A DNA stretch of 64,000 bases, taken from contig CM022944.1 of the NCBI GenBank assembly GCA_012931725.1, forward strand, positions 63,326,804-63,390,803, written 5' to 3'. Both the position numbers and the translations under genes were made by a program. A model generated the notes under the pieces. The model did no database searches. It had not been told where the DNA came from and saw only the letters and a program-made list of their open reading frames with translations. This stretch comes from Litsea cubeba. Its lineage: Eukaryota; Streptophyta; Magnoliopsida; Laurales; Lauraceae. Shown piece after piece: positions 54,201 to 63,754 of this stretch (positions within the stretch are counted from its first letter, which is position 1; the number at the start of each line of letters is the position of its first letter).

Positions 54201-55912
54201 CAGCTAGAACAGGAGGAAGCCGAACTTGGCGCTTGGATGCAAGCGGCACAGAGGCAAGCTTCCGTGGAGTCTACTGGCAAGAGCAGACCATCCAGTGATG
54301 AGTCAAGTGGGAAACCTGACTCTGACAGCGGGGTAGGTTCTTCTAAGAAGCGAGCCCGCAGAAGTAAGAGGAGGAGGAGTCATCATAGTAGCAAGGGGCA
54401 ACATGAGGGCTCTCCTAACTTGGAAGTTCCTCTTACTATTAATGAGGATATGCCAGTGGATGCTGACGAGCCTCCGGAGAAGAGAAGCCGAGAAGAAGAG
54501 ACCGTCGGTGAAGGTATGATTCTTCCTTTTTCTCTTTCCATTTCTTTTCATGGGATTTTTTCCATGTTATGATTTGCTTCTTGTTTCTGCTTTTCTTCCT
54601 TTTTTTTTTTTAGCAGAGGAAGACTTGGTGATGCCTGAGGTCCCAACCGATGAGGTGGTGATGGATCCTGTTGAGGCACCTGAAGAAGAACCGAGGGACT
54701 CTGGAGTAAATCCAGAATCTCCAATTGGTACGACTTCTTTTGCTTTCTTTTTTTTGTTTGTGACTTGGCTTACTAACACATTTTTTGTTGCCAGCTGACT
54801 TGCCACAGGGTTCTGATGACTTTGAACCATCGATGGACGCAAATGTTGATGATGCTTTCGATGAGTTCATGGGGGAAGAAAGTGTTCCGCCAGTCGTCGA
54901 AGAAGGTATTTTGTAGTTATAACTCTGATAATGATTTTCAAACAGGGTCATATTCATACCTTTTTGTGTTTCCTTTGCAGGTTTTGAAGTGGCAGAGGAG
55001 GATCCGTTGCTTCCAGAGCAAGAGATGCCAGAGGTTGATCCAGAGGTAGAGATTCCCGGGACCAGCTCTGACAATATTGAGGAGATTCCTCGCGCTGAGA
55101 TTCCTTCCCGAGCAGGAGCAGCTTCAGCTGGAAAGAGTTCTTTTGTTACTCTTTCAACAGATGATGACATGAGTAGCCGACCAACGGAGTTGGGCGAATC
55201 CTCAGCTGGGCCATCTCTTCTTTTTGCGAAGAAGGTGGTGGTGCGAGTTGTGCGCTCTTGGATTGAGACTCTCCTTTCTGGGCACTTGGAAGTCGGATTT
55301 GGCATGATCCAGCATGTGCAGGAGATTCTCAGTGATGCTGAAGAGGCTGGTCTGGATGTCACAGGTGCCAGGGCGATCGTTGATAGGATCATTGCACTGG
55401 GTGACAAGTGGTTTGAGACCGTGAGTTTGGCTGATGACCAGTTCTTCAAGGAGATGTTCCTGGACCCTGCTGATAAGGCTAAGTCTGACCTAGATGAGGC
55501 TACAGAAAGCAGGAAGGTGGCAGTCCGAAGGAGGAATAGAGAAGAGGTAACCATCATCGAGCTGACACATGACCTTAACATCCTTGATAGGGAGGTCGAT
55601 GAGGCCAGGAAACGTCTTGAGCTTCTGCAGGCACAAGTCGCTGCCAAGTGGACTGCCATAATAGAAGCTCGCGACAGGGAGAGTGTCCTGATTCACCAGG
55701 TTGCAGATGCCGAACGGGTTCTCAAAAGGAAGTCTGATGAGGATAAAACAATGGCAAGCTGCTCCGAGGTAAGCTCCTGGTGTGAGAGAAGGGGTACAGC
55801 CAACTTCAGCATCTCATGCCAAGTTCCTGACGAAGCGTGCCTTGGAATCCTTGACAGTAGGAACTAAGAGTTGCTTGGGGAGTTGAACTCTTGGGCTGCA
55901 GACCATCTTTGA
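51220..55912 (+). CDS. Antisense spliced gene of the Tat element (plant-mobile-domain-like protein)
   Basis: Six exons predicted by eye: 51220-51229, 52006-54513, 54614-54727, 54795-54905, 54981-55768 and 55871-55912. All introns are GT-AG. Coding length is 3,573 bases, in frame throughout, giving 1,190 residues. The first four introns are phase 1 and the last is phase 0. The last junction is the least certain; without it the frame stops at 55867. The protein starts with a Ser/Arg-rich tail. At about 260-345 it has a block (FSLKELSAITGLPILGKLYEEF) resembling the plant mobile domain found in plant transposons. A basic nuclear-signal-like KKRARRSKRRR lies near 770-785, acidic Pro/Glu-rich exons 3-5 follow, and a charged coiled coil sits at about 1080-1170. 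It is convergent with pol. Its function is unknown; nuclear action is inferred from the basic cluster only. Confidence 0.8.
51230..52005 (+). other. Intron 1 of the antisense gene, T-rich with a GC palindrome island
   Basis: The donor GTAAGT is at 51230 and the acceptor TTTTCAG ends at 52005. Long T-runs (51282-51660) enclose a GC-rich island (51422-51496) with perfect inverted repeats GATCCGTACGGATC (51438-51451) and GGCCGTACGGCC (51453-51464). Phe-rich open frames across it are translations of the T-runs. The old copy keeps a corresponding island near 9483-9530. Confidence 0.7.
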
Positions 55913-56126
55913 TTGAGCCTCCTGTATACAGAAACCATCCCCTCCCCTTCTTTTTTTTTTTTGTCAGTGCTTGTACATTCTCTCTTTTTTTTTGGTAACC
56001 ATGTATTTTTTTGGTCTCTTTTTTTTTTGGTAGTGCTTGTGACACTTTTTTCTTGTTACCACATGTCTATTCTTTTTTGGTACTCTTTTTTTGTAGTGCT
56101 TGTGAACCACTTTCTTTTTTTTTTTT

Positions 56127-56321
56127 GTTATCCCCTACGCTCACTTTAATCTTTTTGTAATAAAAGTAATTGCTAAATGGGATTGATTTTTTTTGTTATC
56201 CCTACGTTACTTGAATCTTTTTGTGATAAAAGTAATTGCTAAATGGGATTGATTTTTTTGTTATCCCTACGCTTACTTGAATCTTTTTGTGATAAAAGTA
56301 ATTGCTAAATGGGATTTGATC
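56127..56321. repeat. 65-bp tandem repeats downstream of the antisense gene
   Basis: Three units starting at 56127, 56195 and 56260, each GTTATCCC(C)TACG...TTTTTGTnATAAAAGTAATTG...AAATGGGATT. The first unit contains AATAAA (56159-56164), a plausible polyadenylation signal for the antisense transcript. The other two have GATAAA. Confidence 0.82.
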
Positions 56322-56366
56322 AAAAGGTTGTCATTTTGTGAAAATCTTTTGTCAAATGATTGTTTT

Positions 56367-56740
56367 GGCATGAAAGCCAGGTTTTTTGTTTGTGGCATGG
56401 AAGCCAATTTTGGCATGAGAGCCAGCTTTTCTTGTGGCATTGATAGCCGAGTTTTTTTTTTGTTTGTGGCATCTATAGCCAATTTTGGTGGCATTGATAG
56501 CCGGTTTGTTTTGTGGCATCTATAGCCTGTTTTTGGTGGCATTGATAGCCTGTTTTTGTTTTGGTGGCATTGATAGCCGGGTTTTTTGAAATCCAAGTTT
56601 TTTGTTTGTGTGGCATTGATAGCCGGTTTTGTTTTTGGTGGCATTGATAGCCGGTTTGTGGCATTTATAGCCTGTTTGTGGCATTTATAGCCTGTTTTGG
56701 TGGCATTTATAGCCGTTTTGTGGCATTTATAGCCGGTTTG
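56367..56740. repeat. GGCATNNATAGCC array (15 units)
   Basis: Fifteen copies of a 12-13-bp mini-inverted repeat (GGCATTGATAGCC, GGCATCTATAGCC, GGCATTTATAGCC and, first, GGCATGAAAGCC-like), separated by T/G-rich spacers. The end nearest pol is the most regular. The motif is shared with the LTR array at 47881-47951. Confidence 0.85.
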
Positions 56741-56752
56741 GTTTTCAAAAAT

Positions 56753-57276
56753 GCAAGTATCGACTAAAAGTCGCATCCCTGCTGAATGTTCTTGCAAGTA
56801 TCGATGGAATGTCGCATCCTTGCTCATTCGGTTGCGAGTATCGATGGAATGTCGCATCCTCGCGGATTTGGGTGCAAGTATCGATGGAATGTCGCATCCT
56901 TGCTTTTCAAAAATTTTGGTTTTGCGGGTACTGACTTGATGTCGTTTCCCCACGATTTTTGAAATTTGTGGTTTTCTCGAACCTTTGGGTCATGGATATC
57001 AACTGAAATGTTGCGTCTCCACAGTTTTTTAGGTTTTTTCGAACCTCTGAAATTTGGGTTGTGGATATCAACTGAAATGTTGCATCTCCACAGTTTTTTA
57101 GGTTTTTTCGAACCTTTGAAATTTGGGTTGTGGATATCAACTGAAATGTTGCGTCTCCACAGTTTTGGATTTTGCAAGTATCGACGAAATGTCGTTTCCC
57201 TGCGATTTTGGAAGTGTCGAACGTGGTTCGCTTGCTTCCGATTTGTGCGAGTATCGACTAAGCGTCGCTTCCTCGC
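56753..57276. repeat. Ten-unit hairpin array between pol and the antisense gene
   Basis: Units of about 30 nt start at 56753, 56794, 56834, 56874, 56924, 56993, 57061, 57130, 57174 and 57247. The general plan is outer stem, TAT, inner stem, 5-6-nt loop, inner stem, 4 nt (CATC-like), outer stem. Outer stems: GCAAG/CTTGC, GCGAG/CTCGC and GTGGA/TCCAC. Inner stems: CGAC/GTCG, CGAT/GTCG (one G-T pair) and CAAC/GTTG. Units at 56753 and 57174 have one outer mismatch, and the unit at 56924 has a poor outer stem. The array lies 3' of both pol and the antisense gene. Confidence 0.82.
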
Positions 57277-57628
57277 GGTTTTTGAAAAACCATTTTTTTT
57301 TTTAAAGACACGAGGGTCATAAATTTTGACCTAAAACCATTTTGGCGGTAAAAGGCAGGGTGGACTAGGGTGGAAATCCCTGAATCCAGATTTTGTTTCA
57401 AACCATGAATTTTGGGTTCAAGGGTTGAAAATTTTGGTCAAGTTAGGGAAAGGTTCCTAAACTTGGATTTTTGTTGAACAATGAAACGATGAAAGTAAGC
57501 ATTGTTTTAGATTTCTAGAAATTTCAACATTTGATATGAAAATTCTAAAAAGGGTGGGTTTAGCGAGCGTGTACCTGGAAACCGGTTTTGGCCGTACAGG
57601 CATTGCTCTTACCCAGTTGGGTAAGTCT
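57277..57628 (-). other. Sequence between pol stop and hairpin array
   Basis: About 350 bp without a gene or repeat that I can identify. It directly follows the pol stop codon on the minus strand and would be 3' untranslated sequence of the gag-pol RNA. Confidence 0.5.
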
Positions 57629-60600
57629 TCAAGGGTAGTACCGCTTTAAGAACTTGCCATTGATGGGCAGCATACATCTGTCACCTTCCATGTTTAGGAG
57701 TGCGTATGCGCCATTGGAGAAAACTTTGTCGATGACGTAGGGTCCCTCCCATTTTGGCTCGAATTTGCCTTTGGACTTGTGAGCGAAGACCATTGGTCTT
57801 TTTACCGCAAGAACCAAGTCATTCTTTTTGTAGGCGCGTTGCCTGACCTTTTTATCGAAAGATCCTGCCATGCGTGCTTGGTAAAGTTCAATGCTTTGTT
57901 GAGCTACGAGCCGTCTCTCATCGAGATTGTCCAGCTCATGGAGTCGCAATTTGACATTGCTTTCTTGAGTCATGTCATTTTGCAAGGATACCCTCAAGGA
58001 AGGAATTTGTACTTCCAAGGGCACGACAGCTTCGCATCCATAGACCAAGGAGAATGGTGTGCTATGGGTTGGTCCTCGAACGGTGGTTCGATAGGCCCAC
58101 AAAGCTTCAGACATTTTGTCGCTCCAGTCTCTTTTGTGACTAGAGACCATTTTTTTGAGGATTTTGCAGAGTGTCTTGTTGAAAGCTTCTGCTAACCCGT
58201 TTGCTGCCGGATTGTATGGAGTCGAAGGACAGCTTTGGATTTTGTATTTGTCGCAGAACCTGTAGAATCGATGATCCCGGAACTGTGGTCCGTTATCATG
58301 GACGAATCTTTTGGGTATGCCGAAACGACAAATGATGTTGGTGCGCAGGAACTGAAGGACTGATGAGGTCTTCATTTCGTTAAACGCAAATGCTTCTGAC
58401 CACTTGGAGAAATAATCCGTAGCGGCGAAGATGAAGCGATGACCTTTGCTTGAAGGGGGAGAAATAGGACCTATGATGTCCATACCCCAGGCTTCGAAAG
58501 GCCATGAGATCGCTGTAGGATGCAGCCATTCTGGAGGCATGTGAATGTAATCTCCATGAACTTGGCATTGTTGGCAGCGCTTAGCAAATTGCATTGCATC
58601 AGCTACCATGGTAGGCCAGTAATATCCTAACCTTTTTATCTGATCATAGAGCTTAGGTCCAGCCTGATGAGCTCCACAAAGACCAGCATGAACTTCTTTG
58701 AGTGTTTCTTCAGCCTCTTGTTGTGACAAGCAGCGTAGAAGTACTCCGTTGAAGGATTTCCTGTAAAGGATTTTTGAAGGAATATCCAAATGGAAGCTTG
58801 GGGTTCGCCTTTGGATGCTTACCCGTTCTTTTGGATCTTCAGGTAGGATTCCGAACATAATGTAATCAATGAACGGATCCCTCCAGTCGCCAATTGAAGT
58901 TTGAAGGATTGAAATCCGACTTCCGACCACTTGGTGGCATTCAGCAACTGCTTGGTGTGTGTTAAGAGGAGGAAGGATTCTTCTTTCGCACACTGTGACT
59001 TGCATGTTTTCCCCTTCCTGGATTGCCATGGATGCGGCAAGTCCGGCTAGGGCATCTGCACGTATGTTTTCACCTCTACGAATGTGGGTGATGTGACAGA
59101 TGTCAAACTTTTGCAGAAGTGATTGTGCCTTGTTGTAGTAGGGCAACAAATCTGGCTTCCTGACTTCAAATTTCTGATTCATCTGGTTGACGATCAGTTG
59201 AGAGTCTCCAAAGACTTCCAGCATAGTGATACCGGATTCGATGGCGAGTTCCAATCCTAAGATCAGAGCTTGATATTCAGCTGCATTGTTTGTGCATGGT
59301 TCCAGTAGCGAGAAAGCGTGTGGAATCATGTATTTGTCGGGGCTAACAAAGAGGATGCCAACTCCCGAGATCAGCTGTCTTTTTTCATTTGTCCTGGTTG
59401 CACCGTCAAAGTACATGTCCCAGGAGGCACTTTGTGAGAAAGTCTCCACATTGTAGACTGGTTCGTCTGGGAGATCATCTCTGAGTGGAGAATCTTTAGG
59501 CAATGGATGCTCTGCGAGGAAGTCCGCTAGAGCTTGCCCTTTGATTGCTTTTTGTGGTACATACCTAATATCAAATTGTGACAGAAGGATGGACCATTTT
59601 GCCAGTCGAGCATTGAGAGAACCTGCCTTTGTGACAAGGACCTTCAAGAGGTTGACCCTCGAGACCAGGTAGACTGTGTTGGAAAGCAAGTAGTGACGCA
59701 GCTTTTGTACGGCGAACATCACTGCAAGACATTCTTTTTCGACTGGAGAGTAGCGATGCTCTGCACCTACTAGCATGCGGCTGAGGTAATATAGAGCAGC
59801 TTCTTTTCTTTGATCATTTTCTTGCGCAAGCAGAGCTCCCAAAGAGTGATCAAGGGCTCTTGTGTACAAGATGAATGGTTTTCCAGTGGTAGGAGCAGCT
59901 AACACTGGAGGTTTTGTCAGGTATGACTTGATGTCTTGGAAAGCAGCTTCACAGTCAGCATCCCAGACAAAGTTTACACCTTTTTTCATCAACCGGGAGA
60001 ATGGACGGCATTTCCCCGAAAGATTGGAGATGAACCGTCTGATGTAGGCCAATCTCCCTTGAAGCCCTTTGAGTTCTCTCAAGGTTCTTGGAGAGGGCAT
60101 TTCTAGAATGGCTTTGACTTTTATGGGGTCAAGCTCTATTCCAGCTTTCCGAACTAAGAATCCGAGGAACTTACCCGACGAGACGCCGAAGAAGCATTTC
60201 AATGGATTCATTCGCAGTTTGTGTTTGCGAAGCCGGAGGAAGACTTCTCGGAGGTTTTCGAGATGATCTTCTTTTCTTTTGCTTTTGACGGCGAGGTCAT
60301 CAACGTAACATTCAACCGTCTTGTGCTGCATATCTTGGAATATTTTCATCATAGCCCTCTGATATGTGGCACCAGCATTCTTCAAACCGAATGGCATGAC
60401 AGTGTAGCAATACACGCCAAATGGGGTTCGAAAGGATGTATGTTTTTCATCCTCAGGATGCATCTTTATCTGATTGTAGCCAGAGAAGCCATCCATGAAT
60501 GTCATTCGCTCGAATCCACAGGTATTATCAATCATTACCTCTGGTATGGGGAGCGGAAATTCATCTTTTGGGCATGCGCCATTCAGGTCTCTATAGTCAA

Positions 60601-63600
60601 TACAGACCCTGATCTGCCCATTTTTCTTTGTCACGGGGACAATGTTGGCCAACCATTCAGGATGTTGTTCCTCACGGATGAAGCCGACGCTTTTGAGTTT
60701 TTGAACTTCTTGTTCAATTTTATCCATCACATCTGGACGGAATCTTCTTTGGCCTTGCTTGACAGGCTTGATGTCTTCTTGAAGATTGAGTTTGTGAACT
60801 GCTATTTTGGGGTCTAAGCCTGGCATTTCAGCATAAGACCATGCAAAGCAATCAACGAACTCACGAAGAAAAGCGATATACTCGGGTAACTCATCATCCT
60901 TTATATTCTTGCTTATGAATACAGGACGTGGGTTATCTGGTGTTCCCAAGTCTATCTTTTGAACAGGATCTTCTGTTGGAAGGTTCGAAGGTGGTTCCTC
61001 CACAATATTTTCGGAGGCTTCCAGCTCAACGAAACCTTCTGGGGTTTCAAGGGCATTTCCAGACCAAGGTTTTGTTCCTTTCCACGGGTCTTCTTGATCG
61101 GTAGTTTTCCCAAGGCTTGCTATGAGATGATCCCAATCGCCTGTTGAAACCGAGTCGAAGTAGGCTACTTCTTTTGGAGATGAGGGTTCTTCTGAGTCAG
61201 AAGTCCACACGTCTGTGCCATCGGACAACTCCTCTTCATTTTCGGAGAAATCGTGCCAATTGGATGAGCTTCCTGGATCTTTGTCAGGTGACTCATCAAA
61301 GAGATATCCAGGGAGATCGATGTCTTCATGGACTTGAGATGTTGAGGCTTGGTCAGCATATTGACTTTTAAGCCTTTGTGTCAACTGTCTCAAGGGAGTG
61401 TCAGGATCATACCCTAACCCGTGTGAAGACTTTTCTACATAGCCGTAGAGTCTCCAATCTTCCAGCTGGCTTTTGGTCAAGACGGGCCCCAATGGTGTGA
61501 GAATACCGCGTCCTTCTCCCAAACCGACTGGGTTTTGAGCGTCATAGCCCATTTTCTTCATAATAGCTTGTGCCACAGAACTGTATAAGGATAGTTGAGG
61601 CGTACCTTTATTTTGGAAAGGTTCAAGCATGGAGTTTGATGAAGAAGCATCCGATCTATGGAAGAAGATCGGCTTTTCCTTTGTTGAAGTTGCTGGAACA
61701 ACGAAGGAAGCTGACGTAGGATCTTCTATGTCAGAAGTTGTCTCCATTGGAGTAAGAGCAGGCTGAACTTGCTGAGTGTCAGCTTGGCTTGACGATGTGT
61801 CGTCTTCTGGCTCTGAATCCGAGTCCGTGTCTTGCATGATAGACACGAAAGAGACAACAAATTTGCCCCCAGGCTTTTGTTTTGCCTTCTTCACTTTAGT
61901 TGTGATGACCAAAGGCTTTGAAGATTTGAGGGAGATGATGAAGGGAGTTTGCATGCTCTCTTCAGATTTACCGGATGGTTTGTTTTCTTCCGGTGATTGT
62001 TGAGGAGCTTTGCCTTTATCTTTCTGGAGACTTTCGGCAAAGGATGCTGTATGATTCTCCTCTTCTTCTTTTTCACCTTCATACATCTGTGAGTCTGCGA
62101 AGTGGATTTCTTTACCTTTGAAGGGTTTTCTATCCGCAAAGACTCGATGTATCATGCCGTCGTCGCCAACAAACTTGATGCATTGATGTAGAGTTGAAGG
62201 GACAACACCATTCTCATGGATCCAAGGGCGTCCGAGAAGGATGTTGTAGCATGAAGGGGTCTTTATTGCATACACTGTGACCTCAGAGATAAGATCACCG
62301 ATCTGCAATTTGAACCTGATTTTGCCGATAGGCTTTTGAGTACTCCCATCGTATCCAAAGATAGATACAGATGTGTGGCTCAGTTTGCTGGGTGGGATGC
62401 CCAACTCTTCAAGAGCCGATGTGGAGATAAGGTTGAGTGCAGAACCTGGGTCGATCTGAACTCTATGCATAGGCATTTCCTTGATATACCCTGTGAAGTA
62501 CAGGGGTCGGTTATGCCTGGTTTCGCCAAGTAGGAGGTCGTCCTTTGTGAAGGCGATGGTTGCACTGGCTGCTTTTTTAACCGAGAGGCATTCAATGCAT
62601 GATCCCTCAGTTTTCTTCTTTTCTCCCTTTGAGGAGGCTTCTGAGTTTTTGACCCGGTAATCCATTTCAATTTGGAGGACTTGCGGGGCATGTTTGTCGA
62701 CATCCTCATTCAGTTTTTGTAATTCTGAGATGAGATTATCACGAGTGTGCGGAGACATTCGCAACAAATCTAGGATGTGCAGACGTGCAGGTATGTGCTT
62801 GAAGTGTTCAATCAAGTCATACTTGAAAGCCTCCTTAGGGCCTGCATGTTCATCATTGTTGCCACTAGGGGCGCTTACAACATCTTTTCCCGAAGGATTT
62901 ACATATGTAAAGGAAGATTGGTTGTAATTTTTGTGATAGTCCCGGCCAGAGCGGGTGCCTCTACCAACTTCGAGAGCTTCTTGAGAAGGGTCTTCGTTTG
63001 GAAGATTGTCTTCAGGATCAAGAGGCTGTCGTTTTTCATTTGCTGAGGATGCATCAGCAGCAGAGTTACCATCCTCAGTGATTGTGTTGCATGGAGCATT
63101 TTCCGGGAACAAGTCCTGAACAGCATCCAGCAATCTTTCTTCTTCGTTGACTAATTCATCGTCCCAAGCATCAATGGCTGGGAATTCTTCAGTCAGGAAG
63201 GGTGTGAACTTTGAAGTCACAGTCTCAGGAGAAGAAACCTGAGAGGGTGTCATCTCAGTGAAAGTCACGTGAGACGAGGTGGCTCCAGAAGATATATTGC
63301 TAGGCGTCGCCGGAGTGTAAGTGCTCTCATCAGACGATGCTTCGGAAGAGCTATAATCCCGAATTATCACATTACAGGAAGCTCTGACGGGAGACGTTGC
63401 CTGATCGGAGTCAGACTCATCCTCGGATGTGAGAGGATCGTCTACCCAGCAATTTTCTCCATTTTCAGGAGTTAAGGGAGGATGTACCTGATGGTCTTCA
63501 GGGACTTCAGGCTCTGGATTGCGAGGAGGCTCGTTGACGCGTTCTTGCTCTTGTTCTAGAGCGAGTCGCTGCAAGATCCTTGCATATTCTTCAAGATCAG

Positions 63601-63754
63601 GCATGGGAGCCGGATCTTCTTCTTCATCATCTCTTTGTGGCTCAACATTGTTGATTTCCACTGGAGTAATGAGAGGTGCTGGTTCAGCAGCACTTTCTTG
63701 TACAGCTTCTTGGTCTTCTTCATCATCAGACCAGGATCCTTGTGGCTGTAGGGG
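57629..63754 (-). CDS. Tat pol polyprotein (PR, G-patch, RT, two RNases H, integrase)
   Basis: Open from 63754. There is no ATG at the frame opening; residue 1 below is the GTG at 63661, giving 2,010 codons. Order: acidic N-region; aspartic protease with DPGS at 404-407; G-patch-like block at about 692-722 (MGYDAQNPVGLGEGRG); RT at about 1000-1170 with YVDD at 1119-1122; RNase H at about 1260-1375; a second, archaeal-type RNase H at about 1412-1545 with D1419, E1462, D1486 and D1536; integrase with zinc ligands H1658, H1665, C1696 and C1699 and catalytic D1728, D1789 and E1825 (a DD35E spacing). There is no chromodomain. The paired RNases H define the Tat lineage. No internal stop is seen and all catalytic residues are present, so the protein could be functional. 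Expression probably needs a shift from the gag frame. Confidence 0.93.
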   Translation of the reverse strand, partial: PLQPQGSWSDDEEDQEAVQESAAEPAPLITPVEINNVEPQRDDEEEDPAPMPDLEEYARILQRLALEQEQERVNEPPRNPEPEVPEDHQVHPPLTPENGENCWVDDPLTSEDESDSDQATSPVRASCNVIIRDYSSSEASSDESTYTPATPSNISSGATSSHVTFTEMTPSQVSSPETVTSKFTPFLTEEFPAIDAWDDELVNEEERLLDAVQDLFPENAPCNTITEDGNSAADASSANEKRQPLDPEDNLPNEDPSQEALEVGRGTRSGRDYHKNYNQSSFTYVNPSGKDVVSAPSGNNDEHAGPKEAFKYDLIEHFKHIPARLHILDLLRMSPHTRDNLISELQKLNEDVDKHAPQVLQIEMDYRVKNSEASSKGEKKKTEGSCIECLSVKKAASATIAFTKDDLLLGETRHNRPLYFTGYIKEMPMHRVQIDPGSALNLISTSALEELGIPPSKLSHTSVSIFGYDGSTQKPIGKIRFKLQIGDLISEVTVYAIKTPSCYNILLGRPWIHENGVVPSTLHQCIKFVGDDGMIHRVFADRKPFKGKEIHFADSQMYEGEKEEEENHTASFAESLQKDKGKAPQQSPEENKPSGKSEESMQTPFIISLKSSKPLVITTKVKKAKQKPGGKFVVSFVSIMQDTDSDSEPEDDTSSSQADTQQVQPALTPMETTSDIEDPTSASFVVPATSTKEKPIFFHRSDASSSNSMLEPFQNKGTPQLSLYSSVAQAIMKKMGYDAQNPVGLGEGRGILTPLGPVLTKSQLEDWRLYGYVEKSSHGLGYDPDTPLRQLTQRLKSQYADQASTSQVHEDIDLPGYLFDESPDKDPGSSSNWHDFSENEEELSDGTDVWTSDSEEPSSPKEVAYFDSVSTGDWDHLIASLGKTTDQEDPWKGTKPWSGNALETPEGFVELEASENIVEEPPSNLPTEDPVQKIDLGTPDNPRPVFISKNIKDDELPEYIAFLREFVDCFAWSYAEMPGLDPKIAVHKLNLQEDIKPVKQGQRRFRPDVMDKIEQEVQKLKSVGFIREEQHPEWLANIVPVTKKNGQIRVCIDYRDLNGACPKDEFPLPIPEVMIDNTCGFERMTFMDGFSGYNQIKMHPEDEKHTSFRTPFGVYCYTVMPFGLKNAGATYQRAMMKIFQDMQHKTVECYVDDLAVKSKRKEDHLENLREVFLRLRKHKLRMNPLKCFFGVSSGKFLGFLVRKAGIELDPIKVKAILEMPSPRTLRELKGLQGRLAYIRRFISNLSGKCRPFSRLMKKGVNFVWDADCEAAFQDIKSYLTKPPVLAAPTTGKPFILYTRALDHSLGALLAQENDQRKEAALYYLSRMLVGAEHRYSPVEKECLAVMFAVQKLRHYLLSNTVYLVSRVNLLKVLVTKAGSLNARLAKWSILLSQFDIRYVPQKAIKGQALADFLAEHPLPKDSPLRDDLPDEPVYNVETFSQSASWDMYFDGATRTNEKRQLISGVGILFVSPDKYMIPHAFSLLEPCTNNAAEYQALILGLELAIESGITMLEVFGDSQLIVNQMNQKFEVRKPDLLPYYNKAQSLLQKFDICHITHIRRGENIRADALAGLAASMAIQEGENMQVTVCERRILPPLNTHQAVAECHQVVGSRISILQTSIGDWRDPFIDYIMFGILPEDPKERVSIQRRTPSFHLDIPSKILYRKSFNGVLLRCLSQQEAEETLKEVHAGLCGAHQAGPKLYDQIKRLGYYWPTMVADAMQFAKRCQQCQVHGDYIHMPPEWLHPTAISWPFEAWGMDIIGPISPPSSKGHRFIFAATDYFSKWSEAFAFNEMKTSSVLQFLRTNIICRFGIPKRFVHDNGPQFRDHRFYRFCDKYKIQSCPSTPYNPAANGLAEAFNKTLCKILKKMVSSHKRDWSDKMSEALWAYRTTVRGPTHSTPFSLVYGCEAVVPLEVQIPSLRVSLQNDMTQESNVKLRLHELDNLDERRLVAQQSIELYQARMAGSFDKKVRQRAYKKNDLVLAVKRPMVFAHKSKGKFEPKWEGPYVIDKVFSNGAYALLNMEGDRCMLPINGKFLKRYYP

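Noticed and set aside
54610..55659. 349-codon minus-strand frame
   Set aside because: Shadow of exons 3-5 of the plus-strand antisense gene. The spliced plus-strand reading is homologous to the left copy; this one has no support.
56273..56953. 226-codon Lys/Ala/Thr-rich minus-strand frame
   Set aside because: Read through the GGCATNNATAGCC array and the hairpin array, so its regularity is only repeat periodicity.
56753..57276. CRISPR-like array
   Set aside because: Repeats vary in sequence, spacers are not unique segments of constant length, and the context is a plant retrotransposon.
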